Shown here: positions 38,599 through 47,814 of the stretch, piece after piece
Layout of the letters: the number at the start of each line of letters is the position of its first letter
How positions within the stretch are numbered: position 1 is the first letter of the stretch
From: an uncultured Collinsella sp.
GTDB lineage: Bacteria; Actinomycetota; Coriobacteriia; Coriobacteriales; Coriobacteriaceae
Assembly: GCA_902494565.1 (NCBI GenBank)
Contig: CABUTN010000002.1
Location: 65,118 to 129,117 of the forward strand
Direction of reading: 5' to 3'
DNA length: 64,000 nt
Program-made: the position numbers and the translations under genes
The notes under the pieces: model-generated
What the model saw: the letters and a program-made list of their open reading frames with translations, nothing else
Told to the model about the DNA's origin: nothing
The model's database searches: none

Positions 38599-40275
38599 TT
38601 AGGCGAGCTCAGCGGTACCCAGATCGGCGTGTTTCTGCGGATCGACATAGAGGTGCTTGATGCGATCGGAGCCGGCGATGGTGTGCGTGTAGAACATCAC
38701 CGGGATGACCGGGCAGTCGGCAGCGACCATTGCATCGGCCTCCTGCATTTTAGCGACGCGCTCTTCGTCGTCAACCGTGGTACGGGCCTCATCGACCTTG
38801 GCGTCGAACTCGGGGTTGTTGTAACCAGAGCGGTTGTCGCCACCGAGGGAGTCGGAGTGGAACAGCGGATACAGGAAGTTGTCCATGATCGGGTAGTCAG
38901 CAATCCAACCCAGACGACCGAACTGATAGTTAAAGTTCTGATACTGCTCGAGCAGGGCAGACCACTCGGGGGTATCGGAGACAGCGGTAACGCCAACCTT
39001 GGCGAGGTCGCCGATGATGGACTCCATGATCTCCTTGTGGCCACCGTCCTGGTTGTAGGACAGAGTCACGTTAATGCCACGATCGCCGTTAGCACCAGCG
39101 GGAGCAACCTTGTCGAGGTACTCGTTAGCCTTGTCGACGTCGTAGGCGCAGAACTCCCATGCGCCCTCCTTGTAGCCATCGATGCCCGGAGGAACAATGC
39201 CGTCGGCAGGGGTACGGGTACCCTTGAAGATAGTCTTGCAGATGGCCTCACGGTTGATGGCCAGGGAGATACCCCTGCGCAGGTCGGCGTTGTTGAACGG
39301 CTCGGCCGTGTTGTTGCAGGTCAGGTAGTAGGTGGAAGGCTCGGAGCCGAGCAGCATGCGCTCGCCGTCACCCATGGTGTAGCCGTCCTTGGACACGCCG
39401 CGATCCTTCTTGGCGGCGTCGATCTGAGCAACGGGAACGTCGCAGACATCGAGGTTACCGGCCTGGAACTCCTTGTAAGCGGTCTCCATGTCCTTGATGA
39501 CCTGGAAGTGGATGCCATCGATCTTGGCCTTGTCGCCATAGTAATCGTCGAACTTCTTGAGGTTGATCTCCTGACCATCCTCCCACTTGCCGTCCATCAT
39601 GAACGGGCCGTTACCGACCGGTGCAAGGTAGAAGCTCTTGGCATCGGACTCGGCGCACTCGGGAACCGGGGCCAGAGCCGGGTGAGAGGCGACGAAGGGG
39701 AAGTCGGCGTAAGCGGAAGACAGCTTGACGACGAGGGTCTCATCGTCGGGGCAGGTAACACCGCTGAGTTCAGTAGCGTTACCGGCAAGCAGATCGTCAT
39801 AGCCCTCGACCATGGAAAGGTGATAGGAGACCTCGGAAGGGCCATACTCGGTAGCGATGGCCGACTTGGTGTTGACCAGACGCTCCCAACCGAGCTTGAA
39901 AGACTTGGAGGTAACGTCGTCACCGTTGTGGAACTTGGCCTTCTTGATCTTGAAGGTAAACTCGGTGGCGTCGTCGTTGGCCTCAAAGGACTCGCAAGCC
40001 AGCGGAACGATCTCGCCCTTCTCGGCGTCATAAGAGGTCAGAGCGTCAAAGAGCTGGTACTCGACCTGAGTGCCCTGATCCTCCTGGACATTGTAGGGGT
40101 CGATGCAGACCGGGTTGTTGATGTAGAAGTTCAGCGTCGAACCGGACTCAGAACCGGAAGCGTCGCCGCCCTTCTTGCCGCATGCGGCAAGAAAAGCCAT
40201 GGAGCTCGCAGCGAGGGTGCCGCCAACAAAGGCGCGACGACCCATAACGGGCTGGTGGAACATAGAATCAGCCAT
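38599..40275 (-). CDS. oppA: Oligopeptide-binding lipoprotein
   Basis: 558 residues. The signal region GRRAFVGGTLAASSMAFLAACGKKGG combines a twin-Arg with a lipobox (LAAC), so it is probably Tat-exported and lipid-anchored at the outer face. The mature part is a cluster C solute-binding protein (SBP_bac_5): VEYQLFDALTSYD, the conserved FTFKIKKAKFHNGDDVTSKSFKLGWERL, and NADLRRGISLAINREAICK. It delivers peptides to OppBC. First gene of the operon; promoter at 40375-40403. Confidence 0.93.
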   Translation of the reverse strand: MADSMFHQPVMGRRAFVGGTLAASSMAFLAACGKKGGDASGSESGSTLNFYINNPVCIDPYNVQEDQGTQVEYQLFDALTSYDAEKGEIVPLACESFEANDDATEFTFKIKKAKFHNGDDVTSKSFKLGWERLVNTKSAIATEYGPSEVSYHLSMVEGYDDLLAGNATELSGVTCPDDETLVVKLSSAYADFPFVASHPALAPVPECAESDAKSFYLAPVGNGPFMMDGKWEDGQEINLKKFDDYYGDKAKIDGIHFQVIKDMETAYKEFQAGNLDVCDVPVAQIDAAKKDRGVSKDGYTMGDGERMLLGSEPSTYYLTCNNTAEPFNNADLRRGISLAINREAICKTIFKGTRTPADGIVPPGIDGYKEGAWEFCAYDVDKANEYLDKVAPAGANGDRGINVTLSYNQDGGHKEIMESIIGDLAKVGVTAVSDTPEWSALLEQYQNFNYQFGRLGWIADYPIMDNFLYPLFHSDSLGGDNRSGYNNPEFDAKVDEARTTVDDEERVAKMQEADAMVAADCPVIPVMFYTHTIAGSDRIKHLYVDPQKHADLGTAELA

Positions 40276-40374
40276 GCCATCCTCCTTATGAGATAGGACA
40301 AAGAAATGTTCAGTCGGACATATGTCGAGACAATCCGATCCGAACCATCAAAACGCCGCCCGCTGCTATGGCTG

Positions 40375-40403
40375 GTTATGCACAACGGACCAACGTTTTG
40401 CAA
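40375..40403 (-). promoter_or_regulatory. Candidate oppA promoter with AAAACGTT overlap
   Basis: Minus-strand TTGCAA (plus 40398-40403), 17 bases, CATAAC (plus 40375-40380). AAAACGTT overlaps the -35 box, as at the nan promoter (58505). The rest of the 290-base gap 40276-40568 shows only the secG terminator. Confidence 0.45.
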
Positions 40404-40511
40404 TACAGTAGCGCATTTTATGCACGATTTGGGGCTAATTCCGGTTAACGGTCGAGAATTTCTTTAGTTGGGCGAAGTATGTGGGGATATTTTGACTCTG
40501 TTACAAATATG

Positions 40512-40545
40512 TAAACAAAAAGGGTCCCGCACCTGCGAGACCCAT
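40512..40545 (-). terminator. Terminator of secG
   Basis: GGGTCTCGC and GCGGGACCC (minus strand) pair with one G-U, 4-base loop, followed by TTTTTGTTT. Confidence 0.85.
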
Positions 40546-40568
40546 TGCAAACGTATATACGCCGATGC

Positions 40569-40823
40569 TTAGTAGCCGACGATGCCCTGCGGGAAGAAGA
40601 ACATGCACAGGACGACGCACACGGCAAAAACAACGGCCATAATTACCGTCAGGCGATCGAGGTTCTGCTCCATGACGCCCGTGGCAGAGCTGGAGTTATA
40701 CAGCGAGCTAGCGATCATATCCGAAACGCCGGTGCCCTTACCGGAATGCATCAGGACGAGAATCGTCAGCGCCACGGCAGAGACAGCCCAAACGACAAAC
40801 AGAAGAATCTGGAACGGACCCAT
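40569..40823 (-). CDS. secG: Protein translocase subunit SecG
   Basis: 84 residues, two membrane helices (about residues 5-25 and 58-80) joined by a loop with LMHSGKGTGVSDMIASS, the conserved SecG turn. It assists SecYE in protein export. The ATG at 40823 has AAGGAG upstream. It follows gpmI on the same strand after a terminator at 40931, so it probably has its own promoter or depends on readthrough. secG behind glycolytic genes is a common Gram-positive arrangement. Confidence 0.93.
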   Translation of the reverse strand: MGPFQILLFVVWAVSAVALTILVLMHSGKGTGVSDMIASSLYNSSSATGVMEQNLDRLTVIMAVVFAVCVVLCMFFFPQGIVGY

Positions 40824-40930
40824 AGATAAGCTCCTTAATAGAACAGTTCAAACTCCAGTACTGTACCACAATCCCCCGCTCTCCCCTACCTGCCACTCAA
40901 GGACGGGGTGGAAATGGCAGAAATACCAAA

Positions 40931-40962
40931 AAGGGGGTTGTCCGGTTGTGGACAACCCCCTT
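40931..40962 (-). terminator. Terminator of the glycolytic operon
   Basis: An 11-bp stem, GGGGGTTGTCC (40933-40943) with GGACAACCCCC (40950-40960), then on the minus strand CTTTTTGG. Confidence 0.88.
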
Positions 40963-40987
40963 ACTAGAAAACGGTATTTGTTTTCTC

Positions 40988-42541
40988 TTAGGCCTCGGTG
41001 GCGAGCACGCGGCCCGTCATCTCGGCGGAAGGCTCAATACCAGCCATGGTGAGCATGGTCGGAGCGATATCGGAAAGACGGCCGTCCTCGATACCGGTGA
41101 GCTGTGCCTTCTCATCAACGATGATGAACGGCACGCGGTTGGTGGTGTGAGCCGTAAACGGATGCTTGGAACCGTCGGAAGCAACGTCAAACATGTGATC
41201 GGCGTTGCCGTGGTCGGCGGTAATCAGTGCAAAGCCGCCCTTGGCGAGAATCGCCGGGACAACCTTGGACAGGGCATCGTCAACAGCCTCGACAGCCTTA
41301 ACGGCAGCGTCGAAGACACCGGTGTGACCAACCATGTCGCAGTTCGCGAAGTTCACGATGTAGAAATCAGCGCGATCCTCGTTGATGGCGGCGACGAGCT
41401 TCTCGGTAACCTCGGGAGCGCTCATCTCGGGCTGCAGATCGTAGGTAGCAACCTTGGGGGAAGCGACGAGCACGCGCTCCTCGCCCTCCTTGGGCTCCTC
41501 GATGCCACCGTTGAGGAAGAACGTCACGTGGGCGTACTTCTCGGTCTCGGCAGTGTGCAGCTGCTTCAGGCCATTGGCGGCGATAACGTCGGCCAGGACG
41601 TTCTCGGGGAACGTCTTGGGGAAGGCGACCTCGACGTCAAACGTCGGATCGTACTCGGTCATCGTCACAAAGTGCGAAAGCTTGATCTGCTCGCGCTCAA
41701 AGCCGTCGAACTCCTTGTCCGTGAACACGCGGGTCATCTGACGAGCGCGGTCGGGACGGAAGTTGAAGAAGATGGCCGCGTCGCCCTCGTGAATGCCCTC
41801 GTTGTGGGCAGCGAAGGGCTCGACGAACTCGTCGCCGCGCGGGTCCTTCTCGTAGTAGGCCTTGATACCGGCAACGGGGTCGACATCGGCATCGGACGCG
41901 TTGACCATGACGTCGTAGGCGCGCTGGATGCGCTCCCAACGGTTGTCGCGGTCCATTGCCCAATAACGACCCGAGACGGTGGCAACGCGAGCGTCGCAAC
42001 CGGTCTCCTCGGAAATCTTGGCCAGGAAGGCGCAGAACTCGCTCATGTAGCCAGCACCGGACTGCGGGTCGACGTCGCGGCCATCCATGAAGGCGTGGAC
42101 ACGAACGGTCTTGACGCCATGCTCGGCAGCCATCTTGACCAGAGCCTCAACGTGGTTCATATGAGAATGAACACCGCCAGGGCTCATAAGGCCCATGAGG
42201 TGGAGAGTCTTGCCGTCAGCCTTGACATCGTCCATAGCCTTGACAAAAACCTCGTTCTTGGCGATGGAGCCGTCCTTGATGGCATTGTTGATGCGCGAAA
42301 GCTCCTGGAACACGATGCGGCCGGCACCGATGTTGAGGTGACCCACCTCGGAGTTGCCCATCTGGCCGTCGGGAAGGCCCACGTCCTCGCCCGAAGCGCC
42401 GAGCGTGGTGTGGGGGTACTTCTCGTACAGGCTATCAAGGAAGGGCGTCTTGGCAGCGGCGACGGCGTTCTCGCCATCGGCCGGAGCAAGGCCGCAACCA
42501 TCCATGATGATCAGGAGTGCAGGAAGATGACGTTGTGCCAT
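40988..42541 (-). CDS. gpmI: 2,3-bisphosphoglycerate-independent phosphoglycerate mutase
   Basis: 517 residues, usual length. It interconverts 3- and 2-phosphoglycerate with two Mn ions. Metal site residues: LLIIMDGCGLAP (Asp), MGNSEVGHLNIGAG with the phosphoserine Ser, HAFMDGRDVDP, NFANCDMVGHTGVF and ALITADHGNADHM. It starts five bases after the tpiA stop. Last gene of pgk-tpiA-gpmI. Confidence 0.96.
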   Translation of the reverse strand: MAQRHLPALLIIMDGCGLAPADGENAVAAAKTPFLDSLYEKYPHTTLGASGEDVGLPDGQMGNSEVGHLNIGAGRIVFQELSRINNAIKDGSIAKNEVFVKAMDDVKADGKTLHLMGLMSPGGVHSHMNHVEALVKMAAEHGVKTVRVHAFMDGRDVDPQSGAGYMSEFCAFLAKISEETGCDARVATVSGRYWAMDRDNRWERIQRAYDVMVNASDADVDPVAGIKAYYEKDPRGDEFVEPFAAHNEGIHEGDAAIFFNFRPDRARQMTRVFTDKEFDGFEREQIKLSHFVTMTEYDPTFDVEVAFPKTFPENVLADVIAANGLKQLHTAETEKYAHVTFFLNGGIEEPKEGEERVLVASPKVATYDLQPEMSAPEVTEKLVAAINEDRADFYIVNFANCDMVGHTGVFDAAVKAVEAVDDALSKVVPAILAKGGFALITADHGNADHMFDVASDGSKHPFTAHTTNRVPFIIVDEKAQLTGIEDGRLSDIAPTMLTMAGIEPSAEMTGRVLATEA

Positions 42542-42546
42542 ATGTC

Positions 42547-43314
42547 CTACTCGCCTGCCTTGACGACCATAGAGGCGAAGTCGGCAGCCTTGAGCGAAGC
42601 GCCGCCCACGAGGGCGCCGTCAACGTCGGGCTTGGCGACGAGCTCGGCGATGTTGCCGGGCTTGGCGGAACCGCCATACAGCACGCGGATGCCGTTGGCG
42701 AGCTCCTCGCCGAACATCTCCTTGAGGGTCTCACGGATAGCGCCGCAGACCTCCTGAGCGTCCTCGGCGGTAGCGGTCTTGCCTGTGCCGATGGCCCAGA
42801 TGGGCTCGTAGGCGACGACGACCTGCTTGGGGCAGGTGATCTCAAGGCCAGCAAGGCCAGCCTTGACCTGGTTCACGACGTGCTCGACATAGGTGCCAGC
42901 CTCGCGGACCTCGAGGGACTCGCCGCAGCAGAAGACGGGAACAAGACCGGCGGAAACGAGAGCCTTAGCCTTCTTGTTCTGATCCTCGTCGGTCTCGTGG
43001 AAGTAGTCGCGACGCTCGGAGTGACCGATGATGCAGTAGGTGCAGCCAGCGGACTTGAGCATGTCGCAAGAAGACTCACCGGTGAAGGCACCCTTGGCCT
43101 CCCAGTACACGTTCTGTGCACCGAGGGCGATGGGGGCAGCCTGAATGCGGTCATGAACCGTGGTGATGTCGATGGTCGGAGGGCAGACGAGCACCTCGAC
43201 GCCAGCCGGAACCTCGGGCAGAGCCTGAGCCAGCTCGTCGGCGAGCTTGGCGGCCTCGGCGACGTCGTTGTTCATCTTCCAGTTACCAGCGATAAGAAGG
43301 GTGCGATTAGGCAT
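42547..43314 (-). CDS. tpiA: Triosephosphate isomerase
   Basis: 255 residues. Catalytic residues: AGNWKMN (Lys), IIGHSERR (His) and VVAYEPIWAIGTGKTA (Glu and loop 6), with LYGGSAKPGN as the phosphate loop. The start at 43314 overlaps the pgk stop by eight bases, so translation is coupled. Interconverts DHAP and glyceraldehyde-3-phosphate. Confidence 0.97.
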   Translation of the reverse strand: MPNRTLLIAGNWKMNNDVAEAAKLADELAQALPEVPAGVEVLVCPPTIDITTVHDRIQAAPIALGAQNVYWEAKGAFTGESSCDMLKSAGCTYCIIGHSERRDYFHETDEDQNKKAKALVSAGLVPVFCCGESLEVREAGTYVEHVVNQVKAGLAGLEITCPKQVVVAYEPIWAIGTGKTATAEDAQEVCGAIRETLKEMFGEELANGIRVLYGGSAKPGNIAELVAKPDVDGALVGGASLKAADFASMVVKAGE

Positions 43315-44497
43315 CGAGAAGCGCCTCCACTCCGGGCAGGGCCTTACCCTCGACGAGCTCCATGGAAGCGCCACCACCGGTAGAGATCCAGCTCATCTTG
43401 TCGGCCAGGTTGAACTTGTTGACAGCTGCGACAGAGTCACCACCGCCGATGATCGAGGTGCAGTCAGCCTCGGCGACAGCCTCGGCGATAGCCTGGGTGC
43501 CGTGAGCAAAGTTGTCAAACTCGAAGACGCCCATGGGGCCGTTCCAGAACACGGTCTTGGCGCCCTTGACAGCCTCGGCATAGAGCTCCTCGGTCTTGGG
43601 ACCGATGTCCATACCCTCACGATCGTCGGGGATAGCGTCGGAAGCAACAACCTCGGGGACAGCGTCCTCGCCAAAGTGATCGGCAACACGGTTGTCGATG
43701 GGGAGTAGGATCTTGACACCCTTCTCCTCGGCCTTCTTGAGCATCTCGCCGGCGCGCTCGACCCAGTCCTCTTCCTTGAGGGACTGACCAACGGACAGGC
43801 CCTGAGCCAGGAAGAAGGTGTAGGCCATGCCGCCACCGATGATCAGGGTGTCAGCGGAGTCGATGAGGTGATCGAGAACGCCGATCTTGGAGGAAACCTT
43901 GGAACCGCCGACGATGGCGACGAAGGGGCGCTCGGGCTCGGCGAAGATGCCGGTCAGCGTGTCGACCTCCTTCTCGAGCAAGAAGCCGGCGACGGCAGGC
44001 AGGTAAGCGGCGGGGCCCACGACGGAACCCTGGGCGCGGTGAGCGGTGCCGAAGGCATCGAGAACGAAGACGTCACCATAGGAAGCGAGCTTCTTGGCGA
44101 TCTCGGGATCGTTCTTCTTCTCACGCTTGTCAAAACGGACGTTCTCGAGAACGAGGACCTTACCCGGCTCGACGGCGGCGACAGCCTCAGCAGCCTTCTC
44201 GCCGTAGGTGTCAGCGACAAAGGCAACGTCGAGACCAGAGAGCTCAGCGAGCTTCTTGGCGACGGGCTCGAGGGACAGCTCGGGCTGGAAGCCGGTGCCC
44301 TCGGGACGGCCGAGGTGGCTCATGAGGATGACGCGAGCGTTGTGCTCAACGAGGTAGTTGATGGTGGGCAGGGCAGCCTTGATACGGGTGGTGTCGCCAA
44401 CGACGCCATCCTTGATAGGCACGTTAAAGTCAACGCGGACGAGAACGCGCTTTCCGTCGACATCGATGTCGCGGACGGTCTTCTTGGTAAAGGCCAT
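43307..44497 (-). CDS. pgk: Phosphoglycerate kinase
   Basis: 396 residues from the ATG at 44497. VLVRVDFNVPI, the substrate Arg/His block ILMSHLGRPEG, hinge GPMGVFEFDNFAHGT and the ATP site GGGDSVAAVNK are all present. It makes ATP from 1,3-bisphosphoglycerate. First of the pgk-tpiA-gpmI unit, separated from gap by the terminator at 44555-44605. Confidence 0.97.
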   Translation of the reverse strand: MAFTKKTVRDIDVDGKRVLVRVDFNVPIKDGVVGDTTRIKAALPTINYLVEHNARVILMSHLGRPEGTGFQPELSLEPVAKKLAELSGLDVAFVADTYGEKAAEAVAAVEPGKVLVLENVRFDKREKKNDPEIAKKLASYGDVFVLDAFGTAHRAQGSVVGPAAYLPAVAGFLLEKEVDTLTGIFAEPERPFVAIVGGSKVSSKIGVLDHLIDSADTLIIGGGMAYTFFLAQGLSVGQSLKEEDWVERAGEMLKKAEEKGVKILLPIDNRVADHFGEDAVPEVVASDAIPDDREGMDIGPKTEELYAEAVKGAKTVFWNGPMGVFEFDNFAHGTQAIAEAVAEADCTSIIGGGDSVAAVNKFNLADKMSWISTGGGASMELVEGKALPGVEALLDA

Positions 44498-44554
44498 GTT
44501 TGCTTCTACCTTTCGTACGTGTCTGCCTCCCATTACGGCAGACGATTTCTTATA

Positions 44555-44605
44555 AAAAGGGCGCGACCCTAGGGTGTAAGCCCTATAAGGCCGCGCCCTT
44601 CTTTA
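44555..44605 (-). terminator. Terminator of gap
   Basis: GGGCGCG and CGCGCCC close a long hairpin with TAGGG/CCCTA pairing inside, followed on the minus strand by TTTTTAT. It separates gap from pgk. A small stem at 44521-44543 follows just before pgk. Confidence 0.82.
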
Positions 44606-44637
44606 GACGCTCAACGAGCTATTCGCTAAAAGCTAAA

Positions 44638-45663
44638 TTAAGCAACGAACTTCTCGAAGTACTTGATGGTGCGGACCATCTGAGAGGTGTAGGAGTTCTC
44701 GTTGTCGTACCAAGAGGTGACCTGAACGAGGGTCTGGCCGTTGCCGAGGTCAGAGCACATGGTCTGAGTGGCGTCGAAGATGGAGCCGTGGGTCTCGCCG
44801 ACGATGTCGCGGGAGACGATCTGGTCCTCGTTGTAGGCGAAGGTCTCGGGGATGGTCTCGGCGTAGGCCTTCATGGCAGCGTTGACCTCGTCGACGGTGA
44901 CCTTCTTGTCAACGACGGCGTAGAGGTTGGTCAGCGAGCCGGTCGGCGTCGGGACGCGCTGGGCGGCACCGATGAGCTTGCCGTTGAGCTCGGGGAGAAC
45001 CAGGCCGATGGCCTTGGCAGCGCCCGTGGTGTTCGGGACGATGTTCTCGGAGCAGGCGCGGGAGCGACGGAAGTTGCCCTTGCGCTGCGGGCCGTCGAGC
45101 GGCATCTGGTCGCCGGTGAAGGCGTGGATGGTGGTCATGATGCCGGACACGATGGGAGCGAAGTCGTTCAGACCCTTGGCCATCGGGGCGAGGCAGTTGG
45201 TGGTGCAGGAAGCAGCGGAGATGATGTTGTCCTCAGCGGTCAGCGTCTCATGGTTGACGTTGTACACGATGGTGGGCAGATCGCTGCCGGCCGGAGCGGA
45301 GATGACGACCTTCTTGGCGCCAGCGTTGATGTGGGCCTGAGCCTTAGCCTTGCTGGTGTAGAAGCCGGTGCACTCGAGAACGACGTCGACGTCAAGGTCG
45401 CCCCAAGGCAGGTTGTTGGCGTCGGCCTCCTTGTAGATCTTGATCTCCTTGCCGTCAACGGTGATGGAATCCTCGCCAGCAACGACCTCGTGATCGCGAG
45501 CGTAGTTGCCCTGCGTGGAGTCGTACTTCAGCAGGTAAGCGAGCATATCGGGAGAGGTGAGGTCGTTGATAGCGACGATCTCGGAGCCCTCATGACCGAA
45601 CATCTGACGGAAAGCCAGACGACCGATGCGACCGAAGCCGTTAATAGCAACCTTTACTGCCAT
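44638..45663 (-). CDS. gap: Glyceraldehyde-3-phosphate dehydrogenase
   Basis: 341 residues from the ATG at 45663 (AAAGGAG upstream). NAD fold VAINGFGRIGRLAFRQ, catalytic SAASCTTNCLAP with Cys, partner His in TTIHAFTGDQ, and substrate loop WYDNENSYTSQM. Glycolytic, NAD-linked by the Asp-like end of strand beta2. The leader (45664-45856) has a TATATT at about 45739 and the 14-bp palindrome at 45798. Confidence 0.97.
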   Translation of the reverse strand: MAVKVAINGFGRIGRLAFRQMFGHEGSEIVAINDLTSPDMLAYLLKYDSTQGNYARDHEVVAGEDSITVDGKEIKIYKEADANNLPWGDLDVDVVLECTGFYTSKAKAQAHINAGAKKVVISAPAGSDLPTIVYNVNHETLTAEDNIISAASCTTNCLAPMAKGLNDFAPIVSGIMTTIHAFTGDQMPLDGPQRKGNFRRSRACSENIVPNTTGAAKAIGLVLPELNGKLIGAAQRVPTPTGSLTNLYAVVDKKVTVDEVNAAMKAYAETIPETFAYNEDQIVSRDIVGETHGSIFDATQTMCSDLGNGQTLVQVTSWYDNENSYTSQMVRTIKYFEKFVA

Positions 45664-45797
45664 TGTGTCTCCTTTCGTAAGGCCCCCGCGAGCTACAGCG
45701 CCCGCCGTTGAGGCCCACAAACTAACCACTCGCCTAATATACCTTTTTTTTGACTTGAATTTCACGAGAATGCTCGAAATTGAAAATCAAATTTACG

Positions 45798-45811
45798 TTA
45801 AAACGTTTTAA
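45798..45811. promoter_or_regulatory. LacI/cre-like palindrome upstream of gap
   Basis: TTAAAACGTTTTAA is a perfect 14-bp palindrome with a central CG, the usual form of LacI-family operators such as catabolite sites. It lies about 135 bases before gap. AAAACGTT also appears at the nan (58509) and opp (40392) promoters. Confidence 0.45.
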
Positions 45812-45856
45812 AGACTAAAATAGCAGCTAAATCCGTATATAAGTCGATACTTCAAA

Positions 45857-46786
45857 CTACCTGTTTGCTTCAATGAGCTTTTCAAGCCTCAAAACGCGAT
45901 GGTACAGGGCAGACTTCGACAAGGGAGGGTCAGCCATCTCCCCCAAATCACGCAACGACAGATCGGGATAGCGCTCGCGCAGGTCGCAAAAGACCGCCAA
46001 GGCATCCGGAAGCGCATCGCGAAGGCCACGCTGCTCGAGCTCATCGATAAGCGCAAGCTGATGTTGGGCAGCACCGGCGCTTCTGGTCTGGTTGGCGAGC
46101 TCGGCATTCACGCGACGGTTCACATCGTTCTTAACCAACTTGACCGCGCGCGCCTCCTCAATCTCGGCAACGCTGCGCTTGGCACCAATCAGCTTTAATA
46201 GATGCTCGATTTCCTCGGCGCTCTTAATGTACACGGCATATGACCCCCGCCGTGCATTAACACGAGCATGGACCCCAATCTGCTCCAACAGATCGCAAAG
46301 TCCCTTGGCATATTGCTCGCCCTGCACAGCGATCTCCAAATGAAAATCGCCGCGTGGATCGGCCACGAAGCCGCCCGCGATGAGCGCGCCGCGGATATAG
46401 GCAAGTCTACAGCAAGGACGGGCGACAATGTGACGCGGCACACCTGCGACGAGCCCTCCCCTACGGTCGAGAATGCCCAGCAGCACCAGAGCCTTATCCA
46501 AATCGGGCTGATCAGGCAAGGTGATGAGGTAGTTTCGAACCTTATGCAAGACAGATTTGCGGACGGTGAACTCCGTTTTGAGCTTAAGGATACGATGCGT
46601 CAGCGTGATCATCGTGCGCGCGACGGCTCCCGTCTCAGTCGCAACCGTCAAACGATACCGCCCAGAGCCGGTAAGCGAGAGCGTACCACTCACACGCGTG
46701 AGGGCGGCAAGCGTCGACAAGTCGCAGTATTCACATTCGGGTTCGCAGCGCGCAAGCTCGTCGCGCACCTCAGCGGTAAACGACAT
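45857..46786 (-). CDS. whiA: WhiA-type DNA-binding regulator
   Basis: 309 residues. N-terminal LAGLIDADG-like domain pair (YRLTVATETGAVARTMITL; CCRLAYIRGALIAGGFVADPRGDFHLEI) without endonuclease residues, then a C-terminal helix-turn-helix (LSLRDLGEMADPPLSKSALYHRVLRLEKL). In Gram-positives it affects division and sporulation genes. It begins six bases after the rapZ stop. The usual middle gene yvcK is not between them. Confidence 0.95.
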   Translation of the reverse strand: MSFTAEVRDELARCEPECEYCDLSTLAALTRVSGTLSLTGSGRYRLTVATETGAVARTMITLTHRILKLKTEFTVRKSVLHKVRNYLITLPDQPDLDKALVLLGILDRRGGLVAGVPRHIVARPCCRLAYIRGALIAGGFVADPRGDFHLEIAVQGEQYAKGLCDLLEQIGVHARVNARRGSYAVYIKSAEEIEHLLKLIGAKRSVAEIEEARAVKLVKNDVNRRVNAELANQTRSAGAAQHQLALIDELEQRGLRDALPDALAVFCDLRERYPDLSLRDLGEMADPPLSKSALYHRVLRLEKLIEANR

Positions 46787-46792
46787 GCAGGC

Positions 46793-47695
46793 CTATGCCT
46801 TCGTGTTGGCGCGCGACAGGTCGCGGTGGGAGATGCTCACATGATACTGAGCGCCTTCCAGGTAACGGGCCGTGGCCTCGGCAATGGCAACGCTGCGGTG
46901 CTGGCCGCCCGTGCAGCCGATGGCGATAGAAAGCTGCGGCTTACCCTCCGCGATATAACCGGGCATGACCGTATCGAGCAGCTGTGTCCAAGCCTTCCAA
47001 AACTCCTGCGTCTTGGGATGGTCCAGAACAAAATCGGAGACCTTTTTATCGAGACCGGTCATCGTGCGCATCTCGGGATCGTAGAACGGATTGGGCAGGA
47101 AGCGGACGTCGATCATAATATCCGCTTCGACGGGCATGCCGTGCTTAAAGCCAAACGAGAACACGTGGACATCCATAAGCTGCTGGTCGGACAGCTCGGA
47201 AAATGCCATACGCAGCTTGTTGCGCAGCGCAGAGGTACGCAGACGGCTCGTGTCGATAATCATATCGGCTCGGTCGCGCACGCCCTGCAGCTGAAGGCGC
47301 TCGCGCTGAATGGCATCGGCCGTAGTCTCCCCCGGCTTGGCAATGGGATGACGGCGGCGATTTTCGCTGTAGCGACGAATCAGCACCTCGTCAGAAGCCT
47401 CCAGGAACACGATGTCGCAGCTCATCTCGCGCTCTTCGAGAGCGGCGACCGCATCGAGCAACTCGTCAAACAGTCCCTGGCTACGCAAATCGCAGGTGAC
47501 GGCGAGATGCCTGCCCACGCCCGTATTGATGCCGACGAGCTCGGCAAGCTGGGCGATGAGACGCGGAGGCAGGTTATCGATGCAAAAATAGCCCATGTCC
47601 TCGAACACGTGCATGGCCTGTGTGCGGCCTGATCCGGACATTCCGGTGATGATGACGATATCGGGGATGCGCTCCGAGCGCTCCGCCGCATCCAT
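46793..47695 (-). CDS. rapZ: RapZ/YvcJ-family nucleotide-binding protein
   Basis: 300 residues from the ATG at 47695 (AAGGGAGA upstream). Walker A IITGMSGSGRTQAMH (Arg in place of Lys, as is common in this family), IDNLPPRLI, DVRFLPNPFYDPEMR, and the C-terminal IAIGCTGGQHRSVAIAE with the RapZ domain. In enterics it controls GlmZ RNA decay and so amino-sugar synthesis; in Gram-positives the role is less clear. Cotranscribed with whiA. Here it is next to sialic acid genes, which also feed amino sugars. Confidence 0.95.
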   Translation of the reverse strand: MDAAERSERIPDIVIITGMSGSGRTQAMHVFEDMGYFCIDNLPPRLIAQLAELVGINTGVGRHLAVTCDLRSQGLFDELLDAVAALEEREMSCDIVFLEASDEVLIRRYSENRRRHPIAKPGETTADAIQRERLQLQGVRDRADMIIDTSRLRTSALRNKLRMAFSELSDQQLMDVHVFSFGFKHGMPVEADIMIDVRFLPNPFYDPEMRTMTGLDKKVSDFVLDHPKTQEFWKAWTQLLDTVMPGYIAEGKPQLSIAIGCTGGQHRSVAIAEATARYLEGAQYHVSISHRDLSRANTKA

Positions 47696-47814
47696 GGCAT
47701 CTCCCTTTTGCATGTGTTGCCTCCCGAAAACAAGCGCGGGACCCAGCAACCCGGATCCCGCGCGGTCAATTGCCTATATTGAGTATACCGCCCCGAGCGG
47801 ATACGAGGCCTGTC

